Assembly: GCF_004337985.1 (NCBI RefSeq)
Contig: NC_043741.1
Span: 629,920 to 693,919, forward strand
Reading direction: 5' to 3'
Source of the DNA: Pyricularia pennisetigena
Lineage: Eukaryota; Ascomycota; Sordariomycetes; Magnaporthales; Pyriculariaceae
DNA length: 64,000 nucleotides
Below are positions 12,608-23,740 of the stretch, in pieces. The position numbers and the translations under genes are program-made. The notes under the pieces are model-generated. The model made no database searches and was not told the origin of the DNA. It worked only from the letters and a program-made list of their open reading frames with translations. Within the stretch, counting starts at the first letter, position 1. Each line of letters begins with the position of its first letter.

Positions 12608-13759
12608 CTACCTTGTCATTGGCACCAGTCTAAGACTTCGCTGCCGCCGCTTCAACGCCCGGATTTCGGTTGGCAATGAGCCGCTGGTCCTCATAGTTAG
12701 CCTTTACCCTGAGGCTATCGCTGTTTGCAAAAGGTTGCGGCAGTCAACTTACTACTAGGTTCCGCAGGAGCACAGCAATCGTGACCTTGCCGACAGACGG
12801 GACATATATCGATGCCTTCTCCTTTACCGCAGGTCCATCAAAGTTTCTGAAGGAAGAGAAGTTGATGCAGACAGCGCCTTCACGTATGAGTTCGACCGGG
12901 ATCTTGAATTCAGCGACAGGGACGCCTCCAATAATGACATCGCTGAGTGGAATGCAGTCCTTGAGTCCCCAATCCTCCTTGTCGAGGACTTGATGACGTG
13001 GCTGCCGAATACCCTGCCCGCGTGTGAACAACTGAACGCCTGTGACGTCGATAGAGTAGACTTTGGCACCGTCGTTTGCTAGAAGTGCCGCCAGTGGACG
13101 ACCGTTAACCTCTGAGCGGTTGATGACAGTGATGGTCTTGCCGTACAGACGATTCCCGTATGGCAGGATCGAGTTGTAGATCTGGAGGTGCTCAAGTATC
13201 TTGACAACTGCCAGGGGCGTACAGGGCAGAATCGACTTCTTGGAGTTAGTGGGGGGGTCAAGAAACCTGATATTGTGATACATATTGTAGAGGTGCTTGT
13301 GGCACAAGCCCTCGACGTCCTTCTCAAGAGCCACTGTCTCCTGAATGTACTTGTCGTGCGTGGGGTTGCCCGGAAAGATCGGGTAGTAGACAATGATGCC
13401 GTCTACCTTGGCATCCTCATTGGCAGCGATGATCTCCTCTTCCAGCGCATCCTTTCCAACCTGTCGCAGGTCAAATTCAAACCCACTGTTTACACCAGCT
13501 AGGCTGTCAATACTTGTCCCGGGGCGGGACTTGAAATCACAACTTGGGTAAAAAAGGGGAGTACACACTTCTCTTCACACGTCTTTTTGGACCACTGGGC
13601 ATACTGAAGAGCAGCAGGGTCGTCATTGGCCAGGAAGGCAGCCAGATAAGGTTTCGAATCTGTCCCCTTTTGCGACCTGACCTCCTCCAGAAGACCTTTT
13701 GCGATGGTCTCTGCTGTCACGACCTTGCAGGTTTTAGGTACTTCTGTAGTGGAATCCAT
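12608..13759 (-). CDS. MTD1: NAD-dependent methylenetetrahydrofolate dehydrogenase
   Basis: Cytosolic one-carbon enzyme oxidising 5,10-methylene-THF to 5,10-methenyl-THF with NAD+. Exons 13759-13569, 13485-12753 and, by inference, 12640-12608 give 318 residues (yeast Mtd1 has 320). Visible family blocks: AAFLANDDPAALQYAQWSKK, VDGIIVYYPIF, KDVEGLCHKHLYNMYHNIRF, KSILPCTPLAVVKILE, NRSEVNGRPLAALLANDGAK (from residue 186, start of the Rossmann NAD site), GAVCINF and GKVTIAVLLRN. The C-terminus is uncertain. A perfect GTAAGT at 12752 follows LLRNLV, and an exon ending LRLVPMTR lies downstream, resembling the yeast LLRNMLRLV end. Unspliced reading would stop at 12744 after VVS. An in-frame ATG at 13798 would add 13 residues; the start at 13759 fits the family length better. 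Confidence 0.93.
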
Positions 13760-15059
13760 GTTTGCAGATAGACGCAGAAGTAATGGTCGGAATTCCAAAC
13801 CAAGAAGCAGGGCTAAACCGCAATCGTACTATCCTGCGGACACTTGGTGTTTGCAAGAAAAGCAAAAACGTGAAAGGTCTCTGTGTGTCCGTCTGGTAGT
13901 TGATCAGCCTTCTGGATATGGCGAGATTTTACTTGAATGGGGCAGATACAACAAGAGTTGCATGCATCTCATGAATTTCGGGTTATTTGGGGCTTGAGGT
14001 TTACCTTTTCCCTTCTACTTTTGCTGCACGTGTAGGTAATTTGACAAACACTGGATCAGGTATTGTGTGCAAGAATAATTTCTATTTTTTTGCAAGGCTT
14101 CTATGACTCTTTCCTTTTGAACAGTCCTGGAAGTGTTTCCATGCACCCCCCCGAGAAGGTGGCTAATTTCAGGGTCTTGACTTTTTTTTTTTTTTCTTTT
14201 TAGGTAATCCCCAAGCTTGCCCAGGTACCGACCTATATGGACGTTGGAATGGTTCCTTGACACGCGATCCCTCTTTTAATCTTTTTTTTTTTCTATCTTT
14301 TTTTCTTCCGTCTCCAAAAATCCTTCCCATTGGCCCCGGCGAATCGGCAGAAAATTTAACCCCTCCTACTTTTTTCTTCACCCCGCGCCCCTTTTAGGCT
14401 TATCGAGGGCCTTTATCTTTCACCGCCCGCCAAAAAATCGACGTCATGCTGAGTGGTATGGGGAGTTGCGACCCCGGAACCCTGTCGGCGCGAGGTCCGG
14501 GGGGCCCGATAGCGGGACGCCATGGAGCCAAAGGTGCTACTCGGCGTATGACAGTCGTTTCAGTGACATGATGCATTGGGTGCCACTGATGCTGAATACT
14601 GCACTTTTTCCACATCTAGGGGTGTTAAATATTGTACCACTGACTAACTTCGCCACTGTGACGGTTCTCTCCGTGCGCTGCAGGGTATACTACAGTAATC
14701 ATTGCCCCTCGCCAGGCCTGACCAGGTTGAGTCGTCTTGGATCCCCTATTGCCAGAAAGGAACTCTATTGGCTACGTTCTCAGATAACAGCTGCAAGAGC
14801 CCTGTCTACCCAGGTACCTTACCTACCAATTTACTTACTATTCTAGACTCAAAGTATCTTGGGCACTTAACTAAGGTAAACATAGCGACTGCCGGCTGCC
14901 TACGTACATCTGACTTCATGAGGTGTGTTTGCCGAGTCCAGGAAACACGTGAACAACCGTACCGCAAAGTCAAGATTCGCCTTTTCGCGGAGTCACAGGC
15001 TTCGTTTCTGTCACTGTTCCAGGCCGTTAATTCGAGCTTGGTTGCTCCGGAGGCCGAAA
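13760..15059. other. Divergent promoter region, MTD1 / MMS19
   Basis: The two genes diverge from this 1.3 kb. It holds several T runs on the plus strand (14180-14194, 14281-14292, 14299-14304). No gene is supported; the longest frame (14466-14846, +) has no recognisable content. Confidence 0.5.
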
Positions 15060-18000
15060 ATGGCGGACTTCAAGGGGCTGGCACTCCAGTATGTCTTGGC
15101 AGACGAAGCGACCACCAGACAAGATGTTACTGCCAAAACAGCAGAAGGCAAGTGGTCCATGGTGCACTGAGTTCCTGATGGCGGTGTTCACTAACAAAAC
15201 ATACTAAAGCCATCAAAAATGCCTCTGTCAAGAGCACGGCGATCCTGGATTGGGTCAAGTCTATAGACCCATGGATGCCTGCCGCGTTGTCGGGCTCAGA
15301 GTCCCAAGCTGATAATGACGGAGGTCTAGAGCCTGATGTGAGCGTCATTGCAAGATCTAAAGGTACATACTCAAAAGCATCATGCGCCGCTGCGTGAACG
15401 GCAGTACTAACAACCGCCGTCGCTCCCGTATAGCTTTGGAATATTTGGCAGACACATTGGCGTTGCTCGACAAGAACTTATTGAGGACGGACCAAGGTGA
15501 GTAAAACATGGCATTGAGGTGAATCTCGGTAGGCAACAGGGGCTTTGCCCGGACAATGCTAACCAGCAGCCTTTCCAAGTCAACCTCCTCATCACGTTCT
15601 TCGGGAGACTCTACAGTATTGACCACAAAGCTGGGATAATGGCGGCTACCAAAGCCCTCCAATATTTGACCACAATGAAGGCTTTCAAACCGGAGATGGC
15701 CGACAACATCATTCAGAGCATTGTCTCAATGCGAGACGACTTTCGCTTGCAGACCCCTCAAACGCGCCTGGAGATATACAAGTTCATCCAAAGCCTACTG
15801 GAGAACGAAGCCATCTCTAGTCAAATGCAACATGTCTACGGGATCTCTGGAGGGTTCGCCATCGATCTTCTACAGCTATGTGGCCATGAACGGGATCCGA
15901 ACTGCCTGATACAGTGGTTCAAAATAATCCAGAGCCTCGTGCAATTGTTCGATTTCTCTGCAGATGTTCATGACGAGATCTTCAAGACTTTTTCGGCCTA
16001 CTTCCCTATATCCTTAAGGAGCACGGCAACTCCAAGCGGCGTCACCGTTGATGACCTAAAGAGCTCCATTCGAGCATGCTTTGCCTCTAGTCATAAACTC
16101 GCTCGATTGAGCTTTCCTTACCTCCTCCAGAAGCTGGATCAGGGAGATGCTATTACTATTCCTGTCAAGGTATGTGGTCATGACAATCCACGGCTGCTGT
16201 ATTGCCAACTGTTGACTGACCTGTAATACTTCACAAGACGGACATACTGAGAACACTCAAGCAATGCCTTGAACAGTATGCCCTCCCTTCCCAGAGTATA
16301 GGGCCATATACTGGGCAACTCTGGACGTCTCTAAAATATGAGGTTCGAAATGGCGAAATCAAAGAATCAATTGATTGCACTCTGGATGTCATGCGTGTTA
16401 TTTCTCTCAGGTTGGCACAAATCCCTTTGGCCGAATCCCAGGAGACAACACGTGAGCTCAGCGCACTATCGTCATTTGTGGACATGGTCCTAAGTGACTC
16501 GTTGGATGACTTGGCAAATCCGACCTATACCAAGCCTGCCGGACTCCTCCTCAGGAGCATCATGGAGGTGCACGCCAGACCGTTTGCACTGCTTCTCACT
16601 GGAGTCGTCGAAGCTGTCAACAAGAACCTGCGAGAGCCTCGTACACTCGAGCATGCCACGGCGCTGATAGGCCTCGTCAGGGATCTTCTGGATGCCCGCT
16701 CGCAAGTCATCGATGCTGCCAAGATACATTCCTCCACAGACCAATTACAGAATGTTTTCAAGCTCGACCCACAAATTAGGGAGTCATTCCATGCAATATT
16801 CAATCGATTTTGGAGGGAGAATAATAAAGAAGCACTAGATGCCGACAACATTGCGGTCCTCAAAGAGGTAGTGCAAGGGTTTGCAGCTCTGGTCTGTCAA
16901 GTCAGTCAAGGAGAGGCTGGGCACCAGACTCTCTTGTGTGACGAGGCGCAGTGTGAGCAAATCTGCTTTATGATTTCCGACCGGGTTATCAACATCTTTC
17001 AGCTTGCCTCTTCCCCGGACAGCGGAGCCCGCAAAGAGCTGGCAGATACCATAGTGGCGTCTCTGCGGAAGATTGTCCAAGTTTACACTGCAGGATACGC
17101 ATCGATGCTCCAGAGAGCATTGTCAACAATCAAGGATCGCGTCTGGGGTAGACCTCCAACTAGAAACTCGCTCGCGATGCTAAAAACATTGGTCCTAAGA
17201 CTTTCATACATTGGCTGTTCAGAGATACCAAAGCTGGGTAATCCGGTCCAACATTTGTATCTCTACACAAGCTCTGTCTTGCGACTTCTGTTTTGCTTCT
17301 TCGAAAATTCCGTGCCTTTCGAGGTTTCGACCATCACGCTGTCCGGCATTTTCAGTGCTCTTTTGCATTTCAGAGACACTTGCAGCTCTAAGCCTACTCA
17401 TGCAAGGATGAGCCTGATCAATACTGACTGGAGAGTTTGCACATCGGATTTTGTCAGATGCCATCCTGAATTCGCTGTTATCGGACAACCTGCAAGTGCC
17501 GGAGAAGCCGCATCAACAACAGACAATGACAAGCCAGTTGAGTGCGCAGGCACCGCCAGTGATACTTTCCGCGGATACCTCGAATGCGCCATCTATTTAA
17601 TATCGATCCTCTACCAGAGAGCAACCAAATTGGACACGGGAGCGCAAATTCGTCTGGGGCTGGGGCCCGACTTCAACCTACAGACGGCGTCTGCTGCAGA
17701 GACGCCTCTAGACTATGCTGGACCTGGTTCAAGCGCCAGCATCCGGGGTGTGGATCTTCAGGACGTTTACCTTCACCAGCTTGGTGATATGGCCACATTT
17801 GTCATTCGTGACCTAGAGGAGGTGGAACAGGAGGCCTTGTCGCTAACCGATGAGGTGTATGGATTATTCCAGGCGCATACAGAAACACATGGCACGTTTC
17901 TGAGCGCCGAAAACGATGGGCGAACCAATGTGCTATCTCTTGGGATTGCACAGGGCTTGCGCCCAATATCCATGGCTTCAATGGTAAGATACAACTTCTT

Positions 18001-19069
18001 TTGTCCCAGCCTGAACCACTTAACAAGGTATACGGTGCTAACGCACACCCAGTTTGCATCTGAATCCCTCACACAGCACATTGTGGCCGACATATCGGCT
18101 GCAGACATTTTCCCTGTGAGGACACAAAAGGTTCGTGACCGTTTTGTGACCTTGTTGGCGAATAAATGGCTGCCAAAGGCCACACTTATTGGGCCGCAGC
18201 GGGATGTATGGAAGGCAACTGTCGATGCGCTGCGTGCAATGCTCGAAAAAACCCTGGCAGAGGCTTCGGCAACGCAATCCGGCATCCGAACAGAGCAATA
18301 CGCAAGAGCTCTAGGATTCGCTGCTGGAGCGGTCGCAAGACGTGACAGGGATGTAGAAGGCTTGGTTAAGATCCTCGCGTCCATTCCAGCGGCGCTCGGT
18401 GAGCGTGGGCAGCAAATAGCTCCACGCTTGGAAGGGCTACTGGCTGCCAAAAGCCAACTGAGTGCGCAAAACCACGCGATCCTGAGTCCTTTGTCTGAGC
18501 AGTGGGTTTACATCTGCGTGGTGAAGCCAAAACTAGAGCAGTCGTTCCCCATAACGCAGGACAAGTCTCGAGGCATTGTAAATGCCATCGCCGTAGTTCA
18601 TGTCATGAAACACATGGACTTTACAGTGTACGCGGAGGACACAGATCGCATAATGCGCATACTCATTATTATCGTGTCATCGCCCAAGAACTTGGTCGAT
18701 GTCGAGGCAGCTCTTCAAATTCTTAGGGAAATACTGGCCAACAAGCCCGATGCTCTAAAGGATCAACTAAAGGCCGTCATAACAGGAGCCATATCGACAG
18801 TGAGCTCTGGCTTGGGTCAGCATCATGAACAACAGGCAACGCCGGTTGATGTGACTGCACGTGTGATGAATCCTGGCAGCTCGGCCCTCTGTCGAAGGCT
18901 CAGTTTACAACTGCTCCAGGAGCTGGCAGAGAAGCTTGACGAGCAGCTCCTTCGCCAGTACAAGGCTCAGATTTCTCGTGTCCTAGCGACTGCCTGTGGC
19001 GATCCAGTCCGGGAAGTTCGACAATCTGCCATGAGTGCGCGGGGCAGCTGGGCGAAGCTCGCGGCATGA
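15060..19069 (+). CDS. MMS19: MMS19/Met18 cytosolic Fe-S assembly and DNA repair protein
   Basis: HEAT-repeat scaffold of the cytosolic iron-sulfur targeting complex, which delivers Fe-S clusters to XPD, polymerases and other DNA-metabolism enzymes. Predicted length 1,218 residues. Exons: 15060-15147, 15210-15362, 15434-15496, 15580-16169, 16238-17983, 18053-19069. The N-terminal MMS19 domain is recognisable (DQVNLLITFFGRLYSIDHKA, then ATKALQYLTTMKAF, then QTRLEIYKFIQSLLEN), followed by helical repeats and a C-terminal MMS19 region containing NHAILSPLSEQWVY. Intron 1 (15148-15209) appears to be GC-AG. The last intron (17984-18052) is 69 bases with no in-frame stop; GTAAGA, GCTAAC and CCCAG mark it as an intron, and retention would add 23 residues. 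The start at 15060 gives MADFKGLALQYVLADE. Confidence 0.92.
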
Positions 19070-19272
19070 AGAAAAAGAAAAAAAAAGTTTATATATGTGG
19101 TCACTCTGAGGCTTGCAGGAGCTCCCGTTGTCAATAATATAGCAGCAAAATCTCGATAGATCACCCAATCGCTTGGAACCAATCCCATGCTACGTGACCA
19201 AAAAATACCAGTCTAGTGTATACGATTCCCTCCCACGGAGTTTCCCTAGTTTTGACTTTGTTTTCGAGATTT
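19070..19272. other. Convergent 3' flank, MMS19 / SPC2
   Basis: Only 203 bases separate the two stop codons, so the two 3' untranslated regions probably meet or overlap. It contains an A-rich run just after the MMS19 stop. Confidence 0.5.
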
Positions 19273-20157
19273 TTACGCCTTGCGGCGCTTCCCACCCTTC
19301 TTGGCTGATACTGAGCCGGAGGGATCTGCACCTGTCGCTGACCCAGATGACGCCAAAATAGCATCCAAAATCTCGGCATTGTAACCATCTTCCTTGGGTG
19401 CCGAAGTATCTTCCTGAGCGGCGGGAAGGGCCGCAAGCCTCTTGGAATCCACCTTGGCTATCGCCGGTACTGAAGTAGCCAGCATCGTCTGGAAAGGTGC
19501 GGCAATGAAGTGACCAACCGAGTCGAACCACTCCGCAAAAGGACGGGCGACCTCGATGGTCTGACCCTTGGAAGAGCCCTTGGGGACTATTGTGATGGTG
19601 AGCCTGTAGGTAGGGTCATACTTGTGGACGCTAGACGCTATGGTGATCTGGGTGACGACTGACGTGTTAGTAGTGGCCGCAATGCTCAACGCAAATCCGG
19701 GGATGGTGATTTCCCGTAGATCACTAAACCGAACCTTTTCACCGCTTGGCGCTGTGCCAACGTATACAATGTTCTTCTCCACGAAGAATGCCCAAAGGGA
19801 GAGGGCGCCGTTCAAGACGGCATAGAGGGCGACGGCGGCGGCCGTGTAGTACTTGGTGCTGTCAAAGCCCAGTTTGTAGTCCCAGAAGAAACAGGCGGCC
19901 GATATGGCAAAGGCTGAATAGCCAAGCGTCAAGCGCACGTCTGTGAGTGTGTGCGACTGCTTGAACTTGAGCGAGTTAAGGTAATTGGGTATGGCATCAT
20001 CGGATGTGTTCTTAAGGTCTTTGAAAGCGCGTGGGCAAGTCGATAATCAGCATAGGCATGCAATGAGGACGAATAAGGCAAGTTGGAGATAAATCTTTAG
20101 AGGAAAACAGTACTCACCAGCTGTGTTATAGACCGATATTTTCTCTTGGGCCGCCAT
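19273..20157 (-). CDS. SPC2: Signal peptidase complex subunit 2
   Basis: Accessory subunit of the ER signal peptidase, predicted 261 residues. Two exons: 20157-20118 and 20018-19273. The 40-base first exon encodes MAAQEKISVYNTA; the second continues DLKNTSDDAIPNYLNSLKFK. Two membrane segments follow close together (TLGYSAFAISAACFFWDYKL and YYTAAAVALYAVLNGALSLW), then a soluble domain with the typical VRFSDLREITIPGFAL, KYDPTYRLTI and FAEWFDSVGHFI blocks. The end is Lys/Arg-rich (KKGGKRRKA). This topology, with both termini cytosolic, is that of SPC25/Spc2. It is transcribed away from EMC3 and shares a 459-base intergenic region with it; both products serve membrane-protein handling at the ER. 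Confidence 0.94.
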
Positions 20158-20616
20158 TGTGGGAAAAAAATTCGATTTTTGGTTTTGGCCTGTGGTGTTA
20201 TAATTTGGATGTCGCGGGTGAGGATTGGTTTGTCCTTTCTTTTGCTGTCGAAACCTCGAATACGTGGTCGGATTGGAGTAAGCTTCGCCTTCTGTTCCTA
20301 GTAATTAGGCCTATTCTTAATCTGTATAATCTTCAGTACAGGGTAACCCTGCCTGGTGGCTGGCTGGGGTTGGATGCTCATACCACTGTAAAGGGGCATC
20401 GTACTGCCTAAAGCGATATCCTGTCCCTCGGATCCACTCAAGCACCTAATCGCAACGTTCACACACGTCCATTCTGTGGCGTGCGTGCTAAAGACTCTTG
20501 CGTTTGACGGCAACCGCTTTCTCCGCCTCATTGATACACCATTGTGAGGAGAACATAACCTGCACCCGTATCTCTATTGCTGCAACGCCTAGGGTCGAAA
20601 TAGAAAAAGTCCGACA
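20158..20616. promoter_or_regulatory. Shared divergent promoter region, SPC2 / EMC3
   Basis: The start codons of SPC2 (minus) and EMC3 (plus) lie 459 bases apart with nothing else between, so both promoters must be here. No specific factor site was recognised. Confidence 0.6.
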
Positions 20617-21727
20617 ATGGCCGCGCAAGTTCCCGTTCAAACGATCCATCGGGATCCCCAGTTGTTGTACGTGTGTCGGTTTCCCAAAGTGCCCTCGGTG
20701 TCTTAAGTCGCGGGCTTAAAGGGTTGGGCTCAAGTGACTGACTGGATTGTTATAGCTATTGGATACTGGGCCCCATCACCGTGGTTATGGTGAGCTTGCA
20801 CCGGCACTTCTTCTCCTCCTAGAAGCTCACACGCTGACAAAGCCGATGCAATGCGCATTGTAGATTCTCACCGGCATGCTCCGGCACTATGCGGCAGTTC
20901 TGATGGCCGTCGCGCCCAAAAAGGTCGACGCCAAGGCCATGCGCGAGCAGCGGTCTCTGCTACATGGCATCAACGTGCGCAGCAACTACCATGTGCTGTC
21001 CAAGCGATCCTTTAACACGCGCCGTGACACGCTGGCCTCGGCCTACGAGTCCGGCGCTTTTCTCAAGGCCCCCGAGAACCGTGGCCAGGCGCCCCCGAAC
21101 CCCATGACGGACCCCAATGCCATGGAGGGTATGATGGGCATGATGAAGAACAACATGGCCATGATAGTCCCCAACACGCTCATCATGAGTTGGATCAATG
21201 CTTTCTTCAGCGGCTACGTCATCAGTAAGATATACCGACCTATGTATTGGCAAGCTCAAGACGCAAAAGCGATAACCTGCTGACTGTCCCAAAGTGAAAC
21301 TGCCATTCCCTTTGACTGTCAAGTTCAAGAGTATGCTCCAGGCTGGCGTTGCGACTCGTGATATGGATCCGCGATGGATGTCCAGTATCAGCTGGTACTT
21401 TCTGTGTATTTTTGGCCTGCAGTTTGTTTTCAACTTCCTGCTGGGCAGCGACAATGGTGGGTTTTATTTCTTTATTTCCATTCCTTGGCCACTCATCTGC
21501 GGCTCGAAGTAACCTGCATTCGGTTGCTGATACGTCCCCGTCTACTAGCCGCCAACCAAATGGCTCAGCAGATGGGCCAGATGGGTCCCCAGGCCCCTCA
21601 GATGTTCGGACCAGGTGTCGATCCGGACAAGCAGTTCCTGGCCGAGGCCGAGAACCTTGCCGTCATCGAGCACTACTCAGTCCTTGATGACGTGGAGGAT
21701 AGGCTTTTAGAAAGACTGGGCGCGTGA
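20617..21727 (+). CDS. EMC3: ER membrane protein complex subunit 3
   Basis: Core insertase subunit of the ER membrane protein complex, related to Oxa1/YidC/Get1. Predicted 261 residues, as in human EMC3. Exons: 20617-20666, 20756-20789, 20864-21224, 21295-21456, 21549-21727. The first two short exons supply HRDPQLFYWILGPITVVM and the third continues ILTGMLRHYAAVLM, forming the first membrane helix. Further signs: a cytosolic segment with YHVLSKRSFN, a Met-rich loop (MEGMMGMMKNNMAMIVPNTL), the second helix ending GYVIMKLPFPLTVKFKSMLQ, and the third SWYFLCIFGLQFVFNFLLG. The tail ends in an acidic DVEDRLLERLGA. All introns are GT-AG and in frame. Its stop is 64 bases from the opposing RPC25 stop. 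Confidence 0.95.
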
Positions 21728-21791
21728 TACATGAGGGCTCGAACATGAAAATGGTTCAAGTATTCGGTTCCACACACAGCAGCCGGCGCAC

Positions 21792-22905
21792 TTATCCATC
21801 TACTTCCATGTCGCCATTTTCAACGTCCTCTTCCTCCGCCACGCCACCACCATCGTCGCCCCACCAAAGGCACACACCCAGGCCCTCTTCTTTCATGGTA
21901 CCAGTGATGCGGTAGGGGGGCTTCTTCTCAGGAAGCTCACTGCCTTCGATAGGTTTTGTGGGAGTTTGGTCATGCCACTCCTCGGAGCTCACGCGAAATC
22001 GGACCATTTCGTGGATGTCGTAGTACATCTCTTGGTCCTCCACATGCCATACCCAGAGAGACTGGTCATGGTCGCTATCGGACTATGGTGTTAGCAGCAC
22101 AGCTGGAGAGATATGGGGCGTTTGGCTGGGGCTCGGCGTCACTTACAACGTTGCTCCCTCTGGCAGTTCGTCAAAGGGGACGAATATGTCATCAAAGAAG
22201 TCAGTGCGCACTGGGTTGTTGGGGTCAGCATGTGATGCAGTTGCTTCGTCTTGTGGTCTGGACAGGAGTATAGCGGGAGCAATACGAACAGTGTATGCCA
22301 TCCTTAACACATCGGCTTATCCTCGCGAACAAGACCTCTCCCTTGAATGGCCTGAAGATGACCAAGCGACACTCGACTTGTCGCTCAAACTCAACATTGT
22401 CAGTGGCCATATGGTGAAACCCGCGCTAGCTGGCTGGCTCGCTGGAACGAAGGTAAAACTCAGGTTCTCACCGTTGACATTCACAAGACCGTCGCCATGA
22501 CCTATGAGGCCCTCGGAAGCCCATAACAGGTCATACATGCAAATGCAGAGTCCCACTTTTTGAATAACCTAGGGTACGTTTTTGCGTGTTTGATAATCTT
22601 AGCCGTTGAGATCTCACTAGATAGGCAGCGTCTAAAGACAATAGTTGGGTTGCTATTCTCACTTTGTTGCAATATTTCTCGTTTAAATTGTCTTCTATGG
22701 CATCGATGCTCAGCTTGGCGAACTGAGCCGGCTTGATTTGGACCAAGTCCGCAATCTTGGTCTAGTCCAATGATTTTTTTTTTCGTCAGACACCGAGCCC
22801 ATTCATTCAATTGGGTTTTTGTTTTTTTGTATCCTTTTCCTCGTCATAGCTGCACGTTCCCCCGTTGCGGTGTCTGAGACCCGATGTACGTACCAATATG
22901 AACAT
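21792..22905 (-). CDS. RPC25: RNA polymerase III subunit RPC25 (RPC8)
   Basis: Stalk subunit of RNA polymerase III, paralogous to Rpb7, working in initiation with RPC17. Predicted 213 residues. Exons: 22905-22894, 22761-22663, 22568-22472, 22376-22290, 22210-22147, 22074-21792. The 12-base first exon encodes MFIL, joined to TKIADLVQIKPAQF. Then come VIQKVGLCICMYDLLWASEG, GHGDGLVNVN, CRLVIFRPFKGEVLFARIS, RTDFFDDIFVPFDELPEGAT, and the C-terminal DIHEMVRFRVSSEEWHDQTP and GTMKEEGLGVCLWW. These cover the Rpb7 N-terminal domain and the RPC25-type OB/S1 domain. Two acceptors had alternatives (at 22376 and 22074); the ones chosen give the family sequence. The join after exon 4 gives HLRTDFF, the residue Leu being inferred. 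Confidence 0.92.
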
Positions 22906-23740
22906 CGTAAATTCCGGCGCTATATCCCAATGATATGAGATTATGGCTAGACAAAGGCAAGGCCAGGAAGGTCTAGGTGGGTTGGTAGGTAGATAAGTTG
23001 TTGCTTTTATCGGGCTACCTTCTCATTGATGATAGTGAAATAACTGATCAATTGTGATTCCGGAAACACGCATTCAGTAATTATTAGACAACAACACCAA
23101 CAACAGCTTGCTCGCGGGTCTAATCCTGTGGCTGTTAACTGCAATTACCAAACTTTGCGACGACCGCCTGGTGAGTGGTGACTGCAGTTCAATGGCCCCA
23201 TTAATTATTTTTGTAGCTGGACCGCGCCGCCTTTGCCGCTCCACTTTCAGGTGACTCCACTCTGGAAGGAGCGCCAAGTGATCCGGGCCTCACAGAAGTT
23301 GAGGGCCTGGAAGTCCTGGAGTAATGTACTGGACCTCGATTGCTTACCTCCCTCCAACCAGCACCAACTGATATCCAATCCTCGTGGAAATCCTGGATTC
23401 CAATCTTGGTACATTGGCAATCAACCTCTTCCGGAAAGTCTTGTTTCCTCTAGCCGGCTTCCGAACCTTACCTTTCTACTGCGCAGAGCTCCAAGACCTA
23501 TATCCAAACTCGCGTCTTGATAGAGTTAATTGTGGACGTAGTTTCCCTGGATTCAATATCGCCCTGTGAGGCCTGGTTAGTTTTCCATGAGCATCAGCCT
23601 GCTAACTTCTTTTGAACTTTTCCATCGGTCATTTCGGGAAAGCCTGGGATCTTCTCTTCTTCGAGACACATTATGCTCTTGAGGGCGGCATGCGCTGACA
23701 ATGTGTTGTTGTGTGCATAGCTTCTGAATCACCCACCGCG
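22906..23740. other. Divergent promoter region, RPC25 / NUFIP gene
   Basis: No gene seen in these 835 bases. A CATAG about 20 bases before the ATG at 23741 could be the acceptor of an intron in the 5' leader. Confidence 0.45.

Noticed and set aside
22201..22376. Acceptor after GTTGAG in RPC25 giving a longer VEFERQVE insert
   Set aside because: A downstream AAG acceptor gives VNVNVECRLVIFRPF, which matches the family without an insert.
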